This document shows positions 1 through 6,486 of a DNA stretch of 6,664 nt, in pieces. The notes under the pieces were generated by a model that had not been told where the DNA came from, searched no databases, and was given only the letters and a program-made list of their open reading frames with translations. The position numbers and the translations under genes were made by a program. The stretch comes from an uncultured Steroidobacter sp. (GTDB taxonomy: Bacteria > Pseudomonadota > Gammaproteobacteria > Steroidobacterales > Steroidobacteraceae): the NCBI GenBank assembly GCA_946478975.1, contig CAMLEO010000351.1, positions 1 through 6,664 of the forward strand, given 5' to 3'. Every line of letters begins with the position of its first letter. The stretch's first letter is position 1.

Positions 1-818
1 GGGACTGCGTTTTCCAGGATGCGCTTGAGGGTGCCGCGATCGTGATTGAGCTTCAGGTCGTTCATGAGCAGCCGCATCTGCTCGCAGTGACCGGGATAAC
101 GCATGGTTTTGTAATCCATGCTTTGCACTCGCGCGCCGTACGTTTCCGCAAGCGAGCCGAGGCCGCCCGAGGTATTGAAGGATTCGTACAGCGTGCCGTC
201 GATCTCGATTTCTTCCAGGCCTTCCAGCGGCGCGACTTCGACGCGACGGCCGTCGACGATGGCTTCGCACGGATTGCCGTATTCGTTGATCAGGCCTTCG
301 GTCGACCACGTCAGGGAATATTTCAAAACATTGTTGGGATGCTGGGGCAGGGCGCCGACGCGCAGCTTCACCGCACGCAGCTCGTCGAAGTGGCCGATCA
401 ATTCATTCGCAGCGATGGATATAAATCCCGGCGCGAGCCCGCATTGAGGCACGAACGCCTGCGCCGCGCCTTCGGAGATCTTGCGCACGGCGCGTGTGAC
501 TTCGACATCTTCGGTGAGATCGAAATAGTGAGTGCCAGCGCGTCGGGCTGCCTCCGCAACGCCGACGTTGCAGTAGTAAGGCAGGCTCGAAATCACTGCA
601 TCGACTGGATGATTCTTCAACTGCGTCGCCAATGCCGTCGCATCGGCTGCATCAACCTGGTGCGCTTGCAGATTGGCGAATCGGTGAGCACTGACCACGG
701 ACTGCGCCTGCTGGGCGCTCACGTCCGCCAGGTGCACTTCGTACGAGCCGGACTCGGCCAGCAATCCGGAGATCAGCGCGCCGATCTTGCCTGCGCCGAG
801 AATGAGGACCTTGGGCAT
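1..818 (-). CDS. Saccharopine dehydrogenase-like NAD(P)-binding oxidoreductase, 3' end cut by the window
   Basis: Reading the minus strand from an ATG at 818 gives 272 codons with no stop before the window edge. The product begins MPKVLILGAGKIGALISGLL, a Rossmann beta-alpha-beta with a GxGxxG-type loop (GAGKIG, residues 8-13), followed by an acidic residue after strand 2 (LADVS). Further in come the segments DAVISSLPYYCN and THYFDLTEDVEV, then CGLAPGFISI, typical of the saccharopine dehydrogenase / lysine 6-dehydrogenase family. These enzymes make or break a secondary amine or oxidise lysine with NAD(P) in the cytoplasm; the substrate of this member cannot be told from sequence alone. A GGGAG ribosome site (plus-strand 826-830) lies 7 nt before the ATG, which supports this start. 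The gene is divergent from the DAHP synthase and has its own promoter. The family call is firm, the exact reaction is not. Confidence 0.88.
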   Translation of the reverse strand, partial: MPKVLILGAGKIGALISGLLAESGSYEVHLADVSAQQAQSVVSAHRFANLQAHQVDAADATALATQLKNHPVDAVISSLPYYCNVGVAEAARRAGTHYFDLTEDVEVTRAVRKISEGAAQAFVPQCGLAPGFISIAANELIGHFDELRAVKLRVGALPQHPNNVLKYSLTWSTEGLINEYGNPCEAIVDGRRVEVAPLEGLEEIEIDGTLYESFNTSGGLGSLAETYGARVQSMDYKTMRYPGHCEQMRLLMNDLKLNHDRGTLKRILENAV

Positions 819-858
819 GCGGCAACTCCCGTGCGGTGGGGCGGGAAAAGGGGCCGTC

Positions 859-887
859 ATTAAAGGCCGGCAGCCCCAAACTGTAAA
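859..887 (-). promoter_or_regulatory. Sigma70-type promoter of the saccharopine dehydrogenase-like gene
   Basis: On the minus strand a TTTACA -35 box (882-887) and a TTTAAT -10 box (859-864) are separated by exactly 17 nt. Each box differs from consensus at one position. The predicted transcription start is near 852, leaving a leader of about 33 nt that contains the GGGAG ribosome site. This is the best-matching promoter I found in the window; it has not been tested. Confidence 0.6.
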
Positions 888-939
888 CTTGGGCGGCACC
901 GCATGCCCCGGCTGTATGCAATTTTCGGCTTTCGTCCGT

Positions 940-967
940 TTGCTTCGCACCGATCGAGTGCTAGGCT
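940..967 (+). promoter_or_regulatory. Weak candidate promoter for the class II DAHP synthase gene
   Basis: TTGCTT (940-945) and TAGGCT (962-967) are separated by 16 nt, directly upstream of the chosen DAHP synthase start. A start site about 7 nt after the -10 box would fall near 974, giving a leader of only a few bases. That fits the absence of a Shine-Dalgarno sequence before the ATG at 979. Both boxes are imperfect, so this is a suggestion only. The rest of the 819-978 divergent gap holds the opposite-strand promoter and nothing else I can name. Confidence 0.25.
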
Positions 968-978
968 CGCGCCTCGCT

Positions 979-2364
979 ATGACTCGCACCCCCGACCTGA
1001 TTCCCTGGCACCCCTCCAGCTGGCAGTCCAAACCGGCCCAGCAGCAGGCCACTTACCCCGATCAAGCCGCGCTCGACCGTGTCGTCGGCGAGCTGTCGCG
1101 CCTCCCGCCACTGGTGGTTTCCTGGGAAATCGAAGCGTTGAAGGAACAGATCGCGGCCGCCCAGCGGGGTGAGCGCTTCCTGCTCCAGGGCGGCGACTGC
1201 GCCGAGACCTTCGAGGACTGCGAGTCCGACAAGATCGCCAAGAAGCTGAAGATCCTGCTGCAGATGAGCCTGGTGCTGGTATACGGCCTGAAGAAGCCGG
1301 TGATCCGCGTCGGCCGCATGGCGGGTCAGTATGCCAAGCCGCGTTCGTCGGATACCGAGACGCGCGACGGCGTGACGCTGCCGTGCTATCGCGGCGCGAA
1401 CGTCAATCGGCCCGGCTTCACCGCCGCAGATCGCATTCCCGATCCCGAACTGCTGCTGCGTGGCTACGAGCGCGCGGCGCTGACTCTGAACTTTGTTCGA
1501 TCACTGATCGATGGCGGCTTCGCCGACCTGCATCACCCCGAATATTGGGACCTGGACTTCGTGCGTCATTCCGCGTTCAAGGAAGCGTACGAAAAGATCG
1601 TGCAATCGATTTCCGAATCGCTGGATTTCTTCGAGGCCACGTCGGGTCAGCCGATTCACGAGAGCACCACGGCCAGTTTCTACACGAGCCACGAAGGCCT
1701 GCATTTGTTGTACGAACAGGCGCAGACGCGTTTCATCCCGCGCTCGCAGCGTTGGTACAACTTGTCGACGCACATGCCGTGGATCGGCATGCGCACCGCG
1801 GCGCTCGATGGCGCGCACGTGGAATTCTTCCGTGGCATTTCCAATCCGATGGGCATCAAAGTCGGCCCGTCGATGAGCGCGGAATGGGTCCAAGGCCTGA
1901 TCGCCACGCTCAATCCGAACAACGAGCCCGGCCGGATCGTGCTGATCCATCGCATGGGCGCGAAAGAAATCGACAAACGGTTGCCGGGGCTGATCCAGGC
2001 GGTGCGCGCCACCGGCAGCCCGGTGCTGTGGATCTGCGATCCCATGCACGGCAACACCGAAACGGCGACGTCGGGCCTCAAGACGCGCCGCTTCGAAAAC
2101 ATCGTCAGCGAGCTGGAGTCGGCCTTCCGCATCCACCGCGAACTGGGTTCTTGGCTCGGGGGTGTGCATTTTGAGCTCACAGGTGAAGATGTCACCGAAT
2201 GCACGGGTGGCGCTCGGGGTCTGACGGATGCAGACCTCGCGCGTGCCTATAAATCGCAGGTCGATCCGCGCCTGAATTACGAGCAGGCGCTGGAGCTGGC
2301 CATGCGTATCGCCGGTTTGCACTCGAAAAAAGGCGCGCAGAAGAGCGCCATCATCAATATCTAA
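979..2364 (+). CDS. aroG: Class II 3-deoxy-7-phosphoheptulonate (DAHP) synthase
   Basis: The 461-residue product condenses phosphoenolpyruvate and erythrose 4-phosphate to DAHP, the first step of the shikimate pathway to aromatic amino acids, in the cytoplasm. Metal-site residues of the class II fold are all visible: Cys74 in GGDCAE, His357 in DPMHGNT, Glu399 in GGVHFELTGEDVTEC and Asp429 in QVDPRLN. They match Cys87, His369, Glu411 and Asp441 of the Mycobacterium tuberculosis enzyme, which has 462 residues. Other hallmarks are KPVIRVGRMAGQYAKPRSS (107-125) and FFRGISNPMGIKVGPS (283-298). The reading frame is open back to 787, but 979 is chosen because family members begin just before a W-P-SW-KPA-QQ-YPD segment like the one at residues 10-28. 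ATG 916 and GTG 958 are possible longer starts. No clear ribosome site precedes any of them. The symbol aroG follows the mycobacterial class II name. The fold is unrelated in sequence to the class I AroF/G/H enzymes of E. coli, and which aromatic products inhibit this one is unknown. Confidence 0.96.
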   Translation: MTRTPDLIPWHPSSWQSKPAQQQATYPDQAALDRVVGELSRLPPLVVSWEIEALKEQIAAAQRGERFLLQGGDCAETFEDCESDKIAKKLKILLQMSLVLVYGLKKPVIRVGRMAGQYAKPRSSDTETRDGVTLPCYRGANVNRPGFTAADRIPDPELLLRGYERAALTLNFVRSLIDGGFADLHHPEYWDLDFVRHSAFKEAYEKIVQSISESLDFFEATSGQPIHESTTASFYTSHEGLHLLYEQAQTRFIPRSQRWYNLSTHMPWIGMRTAALDGAHVEFFRGISNPMGIKVGPSMSAEWVQGLIATLNPNNEPGRIVLIHRMGAKEIDKRLPGLIQAVRATGSPVLWICDPMHGNTETATSGLKTRRFENIVSELESAFRIHRELGSWLGGVHFELTGEDVTECTGGARGLTDADLARAYKSQVDPRLNYEQALELAMRIAGLHSKKGAQKSAIINI

Positions 2365-2368
2365 AATA

Positions 2369-2396
2369 CTGACTCGTGCTCCGTGGCGGCTACAAT
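2369..2396 (+). promoter_or_regulatory. Candidate ilvD promoter embedded in the upstream terminator
   Basis: CTGACT (2369-2374) and TACAAT (2391-2396) are separated by 16 nt; the -35 box matches consensus at 4 of 6 positions and the -10 box at 5 of 6. The -10 box is the loop of the terminator hairpin that follows the DAHP synthase gene. A start near 2403 would leave out the left arm of the hairpin, so new transcripts could not form the terminator. This is inferred from spacing and box quality only. Confidence 0.4.
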
Positions 2397-2414
2397 GGCC
2401 GCCGCGGAGTTTTT
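2379..2414 (+). terminator. Intrinsic terminator after the DAHP synthase gene
   Basis: The left arm at 2379-2390 pairs with 2398-2409 as a 12-bp, GC-rich stem with one G-U pair and a 7-nt loop (TACAATG). A run of five T residues (2410-2414) follows immediately. It begins 15 nt after the DAHP synthase stop, the usual position for a Rho-independent terminator. It could alternatively act as an attenuator for read-through into ilvD. Confidence 0.75.
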
Positions 2415-2438
2415 CCCATTGCGCGCCTCGTGACCAAC

Positions 2439-4142
2439 ATGCCAGCCAAGAAAAAGGTTGTTAACTTTCGTCGCTATTCCAGCGAAGTCGTCGATGGCCT
2501 GAAGCAGGCGCCCAGCCGCGCGATGTTGCGCGCCGTTGGATACAAAGACGCCGACTTCAAGAAGCCGGCAATCGGCATCGCGTCGACGTGGAGCAATCTC
2601 ACCCCGTGCAACATGCACATCGACAAGCTCGCTCGCGCGGCCGCGGCTGCGGTCGACTCGTCGGGCGGCAAGAGCACCACGTTCGGCACGATCACGGTGT
2701 CAGACGGTATTTCCAACGGCGCGCCCGGCATGCGCTATTCGCTGGTGTCACGCGAGGTGATCGCCGACTCGATTGAAACCGTCAGCGGCGCACAAGGTTT
2801 CGATGGCGTGGTCGCGATCGGCGGCTGCGACAAGAACATGCCCGGTTGCATGATGGCGCTCGCGCGTCTGGATCGACCGGCAGTGTTTGTTTACGGCGGC
2901 ACCATTCGTCCCGGCCCGGGCCATCTCGACATCATCTCGGTGTTCGAAGCGCGCGGCGCATTCACGAGCGGCAAGATCTCCAAGAAACAAATGGATGAGA
3001 TCGAGCGCAAGGCGATTCCCGGCCCGGGCAGCTGCGCCGGCATGTACACCGCGAACACCATGGCCTCGGCGATCGAAGCGATGGGCATGAGCCTGCCGAA
3101 CAGCTCGGCGCAGGAAGCGGTTTCGCGACAGAAGATTCAGGATTGCGAAGCTGCCGGCAAAGCGGTGGTCAAGCTCGCGAAGCTCGGCATCACGCCGTCG
3201 CAGATCATGACGCGCGAGGCCTTCGAGAACGCGATCACCACCGTCATTGCGCTTGGCGGCTCGACCAACGCCGTGCTGCATTTGTTGGCAATCGCGCATG
3301 CCGCGAATGTGAAACTCGAACTCGATGATTTCACGCGCATCGGCAAGAAGGTGCCGGTGCTCGCCGACCTGCGTCCCAGCGGCAAATATATGATGTCGGA
3401 GCTGATCCGTATCGGCGGCATTCAGCCTTTGATGAAGATCTTGTTGCAGGAAGGGCTGCTCCACGGCGATTGTTTGACGGTTACCGGCAAAACGCTGGCG
3501 CAGAACCTGAAGAGCGTGAAGCCTTATCCCAAGCACCAGGACATCGTTCGCGCCTTTAAAGATCCCATCAAGCCCGACAGTCACCTGGTCGTGTTGTATG
3601 GAAATCTCGCGCCCGAAGGTTCGGTGGCCAAGATCACCGGCAAGGAAGGTTTGTCTTTCACCGGCACCGCGCGCGTGTTCGATGGCGAAGAAGCGTCGGT
3701 GCAGGCGATTCTCGACGGCAAGGTCGCCGCCGGCGACGTGGTCGTGATTCGCTACGAAGGCCCGAAAGGTGGGCCGGGCATGCGTGAAATGTTGAGCCCG
3801 ACCAGTGCCATTGCCGGCCGAGGTTTGGCCGACAAAGTCGCGTTGATCACCGACGGGCGTTTCTCGGGCGGCAGCCGGGGTTTCGTGGTTGGTCACATCG
3901 CGCCTGAGGCTGCAGTCGGCGGTCCCATCGGCCTGATTCGCGATGGCGACAAGATCACGATCGATGCGCAGACGCGTGAGATTCAGGTCGATGTCAGCGC
4001 CGATGAACTCGCGAAACGTCGCTCGACATGGCAGGCGCCGGAACCATTCGCTCGTCGCGGCGTGCTGGCAAAATATGCTCGCGTCGTCAGCAGCGCGTCG
4101 TTGGGTGCGATCACTGACGCCGACGCTTGTGAGAGCCACTGA
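2439..4142 (+). CDS. ilvD: Dihydroxy-acid dehydratase (IlvD)
   Basis: IlvD dehydrates 2,3-dihydroxy-isovalerate and 2,3-dihydroxy-3-methylvalerate to the 2-keto acids that precede valine, leucine and isoleucine, using an Fe-S cluster and Mg2+. From ATG 2439 the protein has 567 residues, the size of the short form (about 560-575) rather than the roughly 616-residue E. coli form. The three expected cluster cysteines are present: Cys57 in LTPCNMH, Cys130 in GGCDKNMPG and Cys199 in [13 protein letters not shown]. Lys132 of CDKNMPG is the position that is carbamylated in relatives. The C-terminal [12 protein letters not shown] segment carries the proposed catalytic serine. The N-terminal [18 protein letters not shown] segment is typical and favours IlvD over the Edd or sugar-acid dehydratase branches. 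No ribosome site precedes ATG 2439 or the in-frame GTG at 2430. GGAG (2406-2409) is instead spaced 8 nt from an in-frame ATT at 2418, so the start is uncertain by up to 7 codons. The stop is 15 bp before the lyase gene, so the two are probably co-transcribed. Confidence 0.96.
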   Translation: MPAKKKVVNFRRYSSEVVDGLKQAPSRAMLRAVGYKDADFKKPAIGIASTWSNLTPCNMHIDKLARAAAAAVDSSGGKSTTFGTITVSDGISNGAPGMRYSLVSREVIADSIETVSGAQGFDGVVAIGGCDKNMPGCMMALARLDRPAVFVYGGTIRPGPGHLDIISVFEARGAFTSGKISKKQMDEIERKAIPGPGSCAGMYTANTMASAIEAMGMSLPNSSAQEAVSRQKIQDCEAAGKAVVKLAKLGITPSQIMTREAFENAITTVIALGGSTNAVLHLLAIAHAANVKLELDDFTRIGKKVPVLADLRPSGKYMMSELIRIGGIQPLMKILLQEGLLHGDCLTVTGKTLAQNLKSVKPYPKHQDIVRAFKDPIKPDSHLVVLYGNLAPEGSVAKITGKEGLSFTGTARVFDGEEASVQAILDGKVAAGDVVVIRYEGPKGGPGMREMLSPTSAIAGRGLADKVALITDGRFSGGSRGFVVGHIAPEAAVGGPIGLIRDGDKITIDAQTREIQVDVSADELAKRRSTWQAPEPFARRGVLAKYARVVSSASLGAITDADACESH

Positions 4143-4157
4143 CGTCTGGGAGGGATC

Positions 4158-5078
4158 ATGGGCCAGGCAATTGAAATCGTCGAAGTGGGCCCGCGCGATG
4201 GCTTGCAAAGCGAGCCTGAGATTCTGCCTACAGCGACCAAGCTGCAGCTGATTCAGAAGCTGGTCGACTCGGGCTTGCGCCGCATTGAAGTCGCGAGCTT
4301 CGTGAACCCCAAACGCGTGCCGCAGATGGCAGACGCCGAAGCGGTGCTCTCGGCGCTGCCTGAAACATCCGGCGTGCACTACGTCGGCCTCGTACTCAAT
4401 CGCAAAGGTTTCGATCGCGCGCTTGCCGCTCACTGCGGCGAGATCGGCATGGTGGTCGCTGCGACCGACAGCTTCAGCGAGCGCAATCAAGGCGCGACGA
4501 TGGAAGAGGCGATCCGCAGCTGGGAAGAAATTGCGCCGCTCGCGCTCGAAGCCGGCATTCGCGCACAGATCACGATCTCGGTGTCATTCGGTTGCCCGTT
4601 CGAAGGCGAGGTGCCCGCATCGCGCGTGGTCGAAATCGCTCGCCGACTGGCACGTTCGAAACCATTGGAAATCGCGCTGGCCGATACGATCGGTGTTGCG
4701 GTTCCGAGTCAGGTGACGGCGCTGATCGAACAGGTCCGTCCGGTCGTCGGCGACGTGCCGCTGCGCTGCCATTTTCACAACACACGGAATACAGCAGTGG
4801 CCAACGCGTACGCAGCCGTGCTCGCCGGTGTGAAAACCCTGGACGCGAGTGTCGGCGGCGTGGGGGGTTGTCCGTTTGCTCCGAACGCGACCGGCAACGT
4901 CGGCACCGAGGACCTGGTGTATATGTTGTCGCGGGCGGGTTATGACACCGGCATCGATCTGGCCAAGCTGATCGACACTGCCCGCTGGCTGCAGGAACAG
5001 CGTGGTAAACCGGTGCCGAGCATGGTCTCCAAAGCGGGCGGATTCCCGGTCCCAACCCCAAGGCCAACAGCGGTTTAG
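4158..5078 (+). CDS. Hydroxymethylglutaryl-CoA lyase family protein
   Basis: This 306-residue TIM-barrel lyase belongs to the family that cleaves HMG-CoA to acetoacetate and acetyl-CoA, the last step of leucine breakdown. Active-site residues of the family are in place: Arg13 and Asp14 with Gln17 (VGPRDGLQ), Glu44 (RRIEVASFV), His205 and His207 (RCHFHNTRN), Cys238 in GGVGGCPFAP and Asn247 (TGNVGTEDLVYML). These correspond to Arg41, Asp42, Glu72, His233, His235, Cys266 and Asn275 of the human enzyme. The cysteine loop reads GGCPFAPNATGN rather than the GGCPYAxGAxGN of well-studied HMG-CoA lyases, so a related branched 3-hydroxyacyl-CoA substrate is possible. A GGGAGGG ribosome site (4148-4154) sits just before the ATG with slightly short spacing. 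The gene follows ilvD by 15 bp in one operon. No other leucine-degradation (liu) genes are in the window. The family call is firm; the substrate is not. Confidence 0.88.
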   Translation: MGQAIEIVEVGPRDGLQSEPEILPTATKLQLIQKLVDSGLRRIEVASFVNPKRVPQMADAEAVLSALPETSGVHYVGLVLNRKGFDRALAAHCGEIGMVVAATDSFSERNQGATMEEAIRSWEEIAPLALEAGIRAQITISVSFGCPFEGEVPASRVVEIARRLARSKPLEIALADTIGVAVPSQVTALIEQVRPVVGDVPLRCHFHNTRNTAVANAYAAVLAGVKTLDASVGGVGGCPFAPNATGNVGTEDLVYMLSRAGYDTGIDLAKLIDTARWLQEQRGKPVPSMVSKAGGFPVPTPRPTAV

Positions 5079-5108
5079 GCAATACTCTTCGATTCGTTCT
5101 TGCTGTTT

Positions 5109-5152
5109 CGGGCGGCGCTCGGCGCGCCCTCCTGCCGAGCATCCAGCGCCCG
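5109..5152 (+). other. GC-rich inverted repeats after the lyase gene, possible weak terminator
   Basis: GCTCGGC (5117-5123) pairs with GCCGAGC (5134-5140) across a 10-nt loop. Alternative pairings exist between GGCGCT (5114-5119) and AGCGCC (5145-5150), and between CGGGC (5109-5113) and GCCCG (5148-5152). No T-run follows, so this is not a classic intrinsic terminator. It starts 31 nt after the lyase stop and could stabilise the 3' end of the ilvD-lyase transcript or pause polymerase. Confidence 0.3.
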
Positions 5153-5168
5153 ATTAAAGATCAAAAAG

Positions 5169-5210
5169 GCATGAGGACATGCTGGGCGGGAATGCGGCAT
5201 CGTATACACT
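5169..5210 (+). promoter_or_regulatory. Candidate promoter and operator region of the GntR-family gene
   Basis: This stretch holds three symmetric elements: GCATG-AGGA-CATGC (5169-5182), ATGC-G-GCAT (5192-5200) and a GTATAC palindrome (5202-5207). TATACA (5203-5208) or TACACT (5205-5210) could be a -10 box; no good -35 box is 17 nt upstream. FadR/FCD-type GntR proteins often bind sites of the form TnGT...ACnA, and TCGTATACAC (5200-5209) matches that pattern except at its last position. Self-regulation is therefore plausible. The rest of the 5079-5284 gap holds the repeats after the lyase gene and a short leader. Confidence 0.35.
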
Positions 5211-5284
5211 CGCGTCCATGCGAGGCGCTTTCAAAGAACCCATTCAGGTGCGCGCCTCCAACCTAACCAGCTTCGAGGAGCATC

Positions 5285-5917
5285 ATGGCCAAGGCAGTGG
5301 ACAAGGCGTATCAAACCGTACGTGAGCGGATTGTACGCGGTGTGTATCCAGCCTCTTCACGCATCACCGAGCAGGAAGTCGCAGCGGTGGCCGGCGTCAG
5401 CCGCACCCCGGTTCGCGAAGCGTTGCGGAAACTCCACGCAGAGGGACTGCTCGAATTCGTGCCGCACCAGGGCGCGATCGTTTGTGAATGGACCAACGAA
5501 GACCGCGACGACATCTTTGAACTGCGCGCGATGTTGGAATCGTATGGAGCGGCTCGCGCGGCGCGTCGCATGACACCGGAAGGCATCGCCGAGCTGCGTC
5601 AGCTCGCCGAAGATCAGTATCACGAAACCGTGGCGAAGACGGACGGCTACCTGGAGCGCGTCGGCACGCTGAATAGTCATTTTCATCGCCGCATCCACGA
5701 ATTCGCCGGCAGCCCGCGGCTGGTGAGTGCGCTGGCGTCGCTGATCGAAGCACCGATGATGATGCGAACGTTCGCGACCTACCAGGACGAAGACCTGATC
5801 CGCAGCGCGTCGCACCACCTCGAAATCGTCCGCGCGCTGGAAGCACGCGACGGCGATTGGAGCTCGGCGCTCATGCGCTCGCATATTCTCGGCGCTCGCG
5901 GAATTCAGGTGCTCTAA
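5285..5917 (+). CDS. GntR-family transcriptional regulator, FadR/FCD subfamily
   Basis: The 210-residue product has an N-terminal winged helix-turn-helix (about 5-68) with the GntR signature SRITEQEVAAVAGVSRTPV and REALRKLHAEGLLEFVPHQG. A helical FCD effector domain follows (about 76-205). FCD domains bind a metal ion and a small carboxylate or acyl-CoA ligand through three histidines and an Asp or Asn. Here Asn130, His134 (LNSHFH), His178 (SHHLEIV) and His200 (MRSHI) fit those positions, with Asn in place of the commoner Asp. Proteins of this type are usually cytoplasmic repressors of a nearby catabolic gene or of themselves. A GAGGAG ribosome site (5275-5280) lies 4 nt before the ATG. The gene stands alone between the lyase and peroxiredoxin genes, in the same direction as both. 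Its target and ligand are not shown by the sequence; the adjacent acyl-CoA lyase operon is one candidate. Confidence 0.92.
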   Translation: MAKAVDKAYQTVRERIVRGVYPASSRITEQEVAAVAGVSRTPVREALRKLHAEGLLEFVPHQGAIVCEWTNEDRDDIFELRAMLESYGAARAARRMTPEGIAELRQLAEDQYHETVAKTDGYLERVGTLNSHFHRRIHEFAGSPRLVSALASLIEAPMMMRTFATYQDEDLIRSASHHLEIVRALEARDGDWSSALMRSHILGARGIQVL

Positions 5918-5932
5918 CGCCTTTGCAGGTCG

Positions 5933-5961
5933 CACGAGGGTCGTGGCAGGATGCCCGACCC
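5933..5961 (+). promoter_or_regulatory. Competing hairpins in the gap before the peroxiredoxin gene
   Basis: GGGTCG (5938-5943) pairs with CGACCC (5956-5961), and inside it GGCA (5945-5948) pairs with TGCC (5952-5955). The result is a 10-bp stem with one bulged T and a 3-nt loop. An overlapping alternative, CACGA (5933-5937) with TCGTG (5941-5945), cannot form at the same time. No T-run follows. A weak promoter, TTGCAG (5923-5928) with CAGGAT (5947-5952) at 18 nt, overlaps the hairpin, and the ribosome site begins 7 nt after it. It may be an operator, an RNA switch or a terminator remnant. Confidence 0.4.
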
Positions 5962-5979
5962 AAGTCATAGGAGACGAAC

Positions 5980-6459
5980 ATGATCAAAGTTGGCGACCGC
6001 ATGCCGGCGGGCACGTTCACGGTCATCACCAAGGACGGACCGCAGAAGGTCAGTGCCGAGGATTTTTTCAAAGGCCGCAAGGTCGTGCTGTTCTCGGTGC
6101 CGGGCGCGTTCACGCCGACCTGCGATGCCAAGCATCTGCCGGGCTTCGTGGAGAAGGCGGCGGACATCAAGGGCAAGGGCGTGGATGTCATCGCCTGCAT
6201 GGCGGTGAACGACGCCTTCGTGATGAAGGCCTGGGGCAAGGCGCAAAACACCGACGGCAAAGTCGAAATGATTGCCGACGGCAACGCCGACTACACCAAG
6301 GCGCTCGGCCTCGAAATGGATGCGACCGGCTTCGGCATGGGCATCCGCGGCCAGCGGTTCTCGCTGCTCGTGGACAACGGCGTGGTGAAGCAGGTGAACG
6401 TCGAGCAGAAGGGTGAGTTCAAGGTGTCCAGTGCGGAGCACGTGCTCACACAATTGTAA
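5980..6459 (+). CDS. Prx5-type thiol peroxidase (peroxiredoxin)
   Basis: The 159-residue protein is a complete thioredoxin-fold peroxiredoxin of the Prx5 group, which reduces hydrogen peroxide, alkyl hydroperoxides or peroxynitrite in the cytoplasm. The peroxidatic cysteine is Cys48 in PGAFTPTC, with Pro41 and Thr45 of the PxxxTxxC motif. Arg126 (RGQRFSLLVDNGVV) is the likely conserved active-site arginine. MAVNDAFVMKAWG (74-86) and GFGMGIRGQRF are Prx5 hallmarks. The only other cysteine, Cys73 (VIACMAVND), matches a conserved position that is not the resolving cysteine of the human enzyme. This one therefore probably works as a 1-Cys enzyme or with glutathione/glutaredoxin; no glutaredoxin domain is fused to it. 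It has no signal peptide. AGGAG (5969-5973) lies 6 nt before the ATG, which fixes the start. The gene follows gntR by 62 bp and converges on etfA. Confidence 0.94.
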   Translation: MIKVGDRMPAGTFTVITKDGPQKVSAEDFFKGRKVVLFSVPGAFTPTCDAKHLPGFVEKAADIKGKGVDVIACMAVNDAFVMKAWGKAQNTDGKVEMIADGNADYTKALGLEMDATGFGMGIRGQRFSLLVDNGVVKQVNVEQKGEFKVSSAEHVLTQL

Positions 6460-6486
6460 TTCTTCGCTAACGTCGTGTCACGCCTC

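Noticed and set aside
42..863. A 273-codon open frame on the plus strand at the left end
   Set aside because: It is antisense to the saccharopine dehydrogenase-like gene, whose minus-strand product has a clear Rossmann motif, ribosome site and promoter.
787..978. A 64-codon in-frame N-terminal extension of the DAHP synthase
   Set aside because: It crosses the promoter and start region of the divergent gene, has no ribosome site, and would exceed the family's usual length. It reads as a non-coding gap lacking stops by chance.
1383..2322. Long open frames on both strands inside the DAHP synthase gene
   Set aside because: The frame starting at 979 encodes an uninterrupted class II DAHP synthase with all metal ligands; the others have arginine-rich, low-information translations.
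2910..3029. The 12-nt CCCGGCCCGGGC repeated at 2910-2921 and 3018-3029
   Set aside because: Both copies encode PGPG segments that are part of normal IlvD sequence, so the repeat follows from protein sequence and codon choice.
2748..4490. A 580-codon open frame on the minus strand across ilvD and the lyase gene
   Set aside because: It is antisense to two well-conserved enzymes, and its translation shows no recognisable domain and is rich in Arg, His and Ala. Long antisense frames are expected from GC-rich codon bias.
5285..6459. gntR and the peroxiredoxin gene as a dedicated redox-sensing pair
   Set aside because: The regulator has a metabolite-type FCD domain and no cysteine pattern suggesting redox sensing; its only cysteine is Cys67. 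The 62-bp gap is structured, and adjacency alone is not enough.
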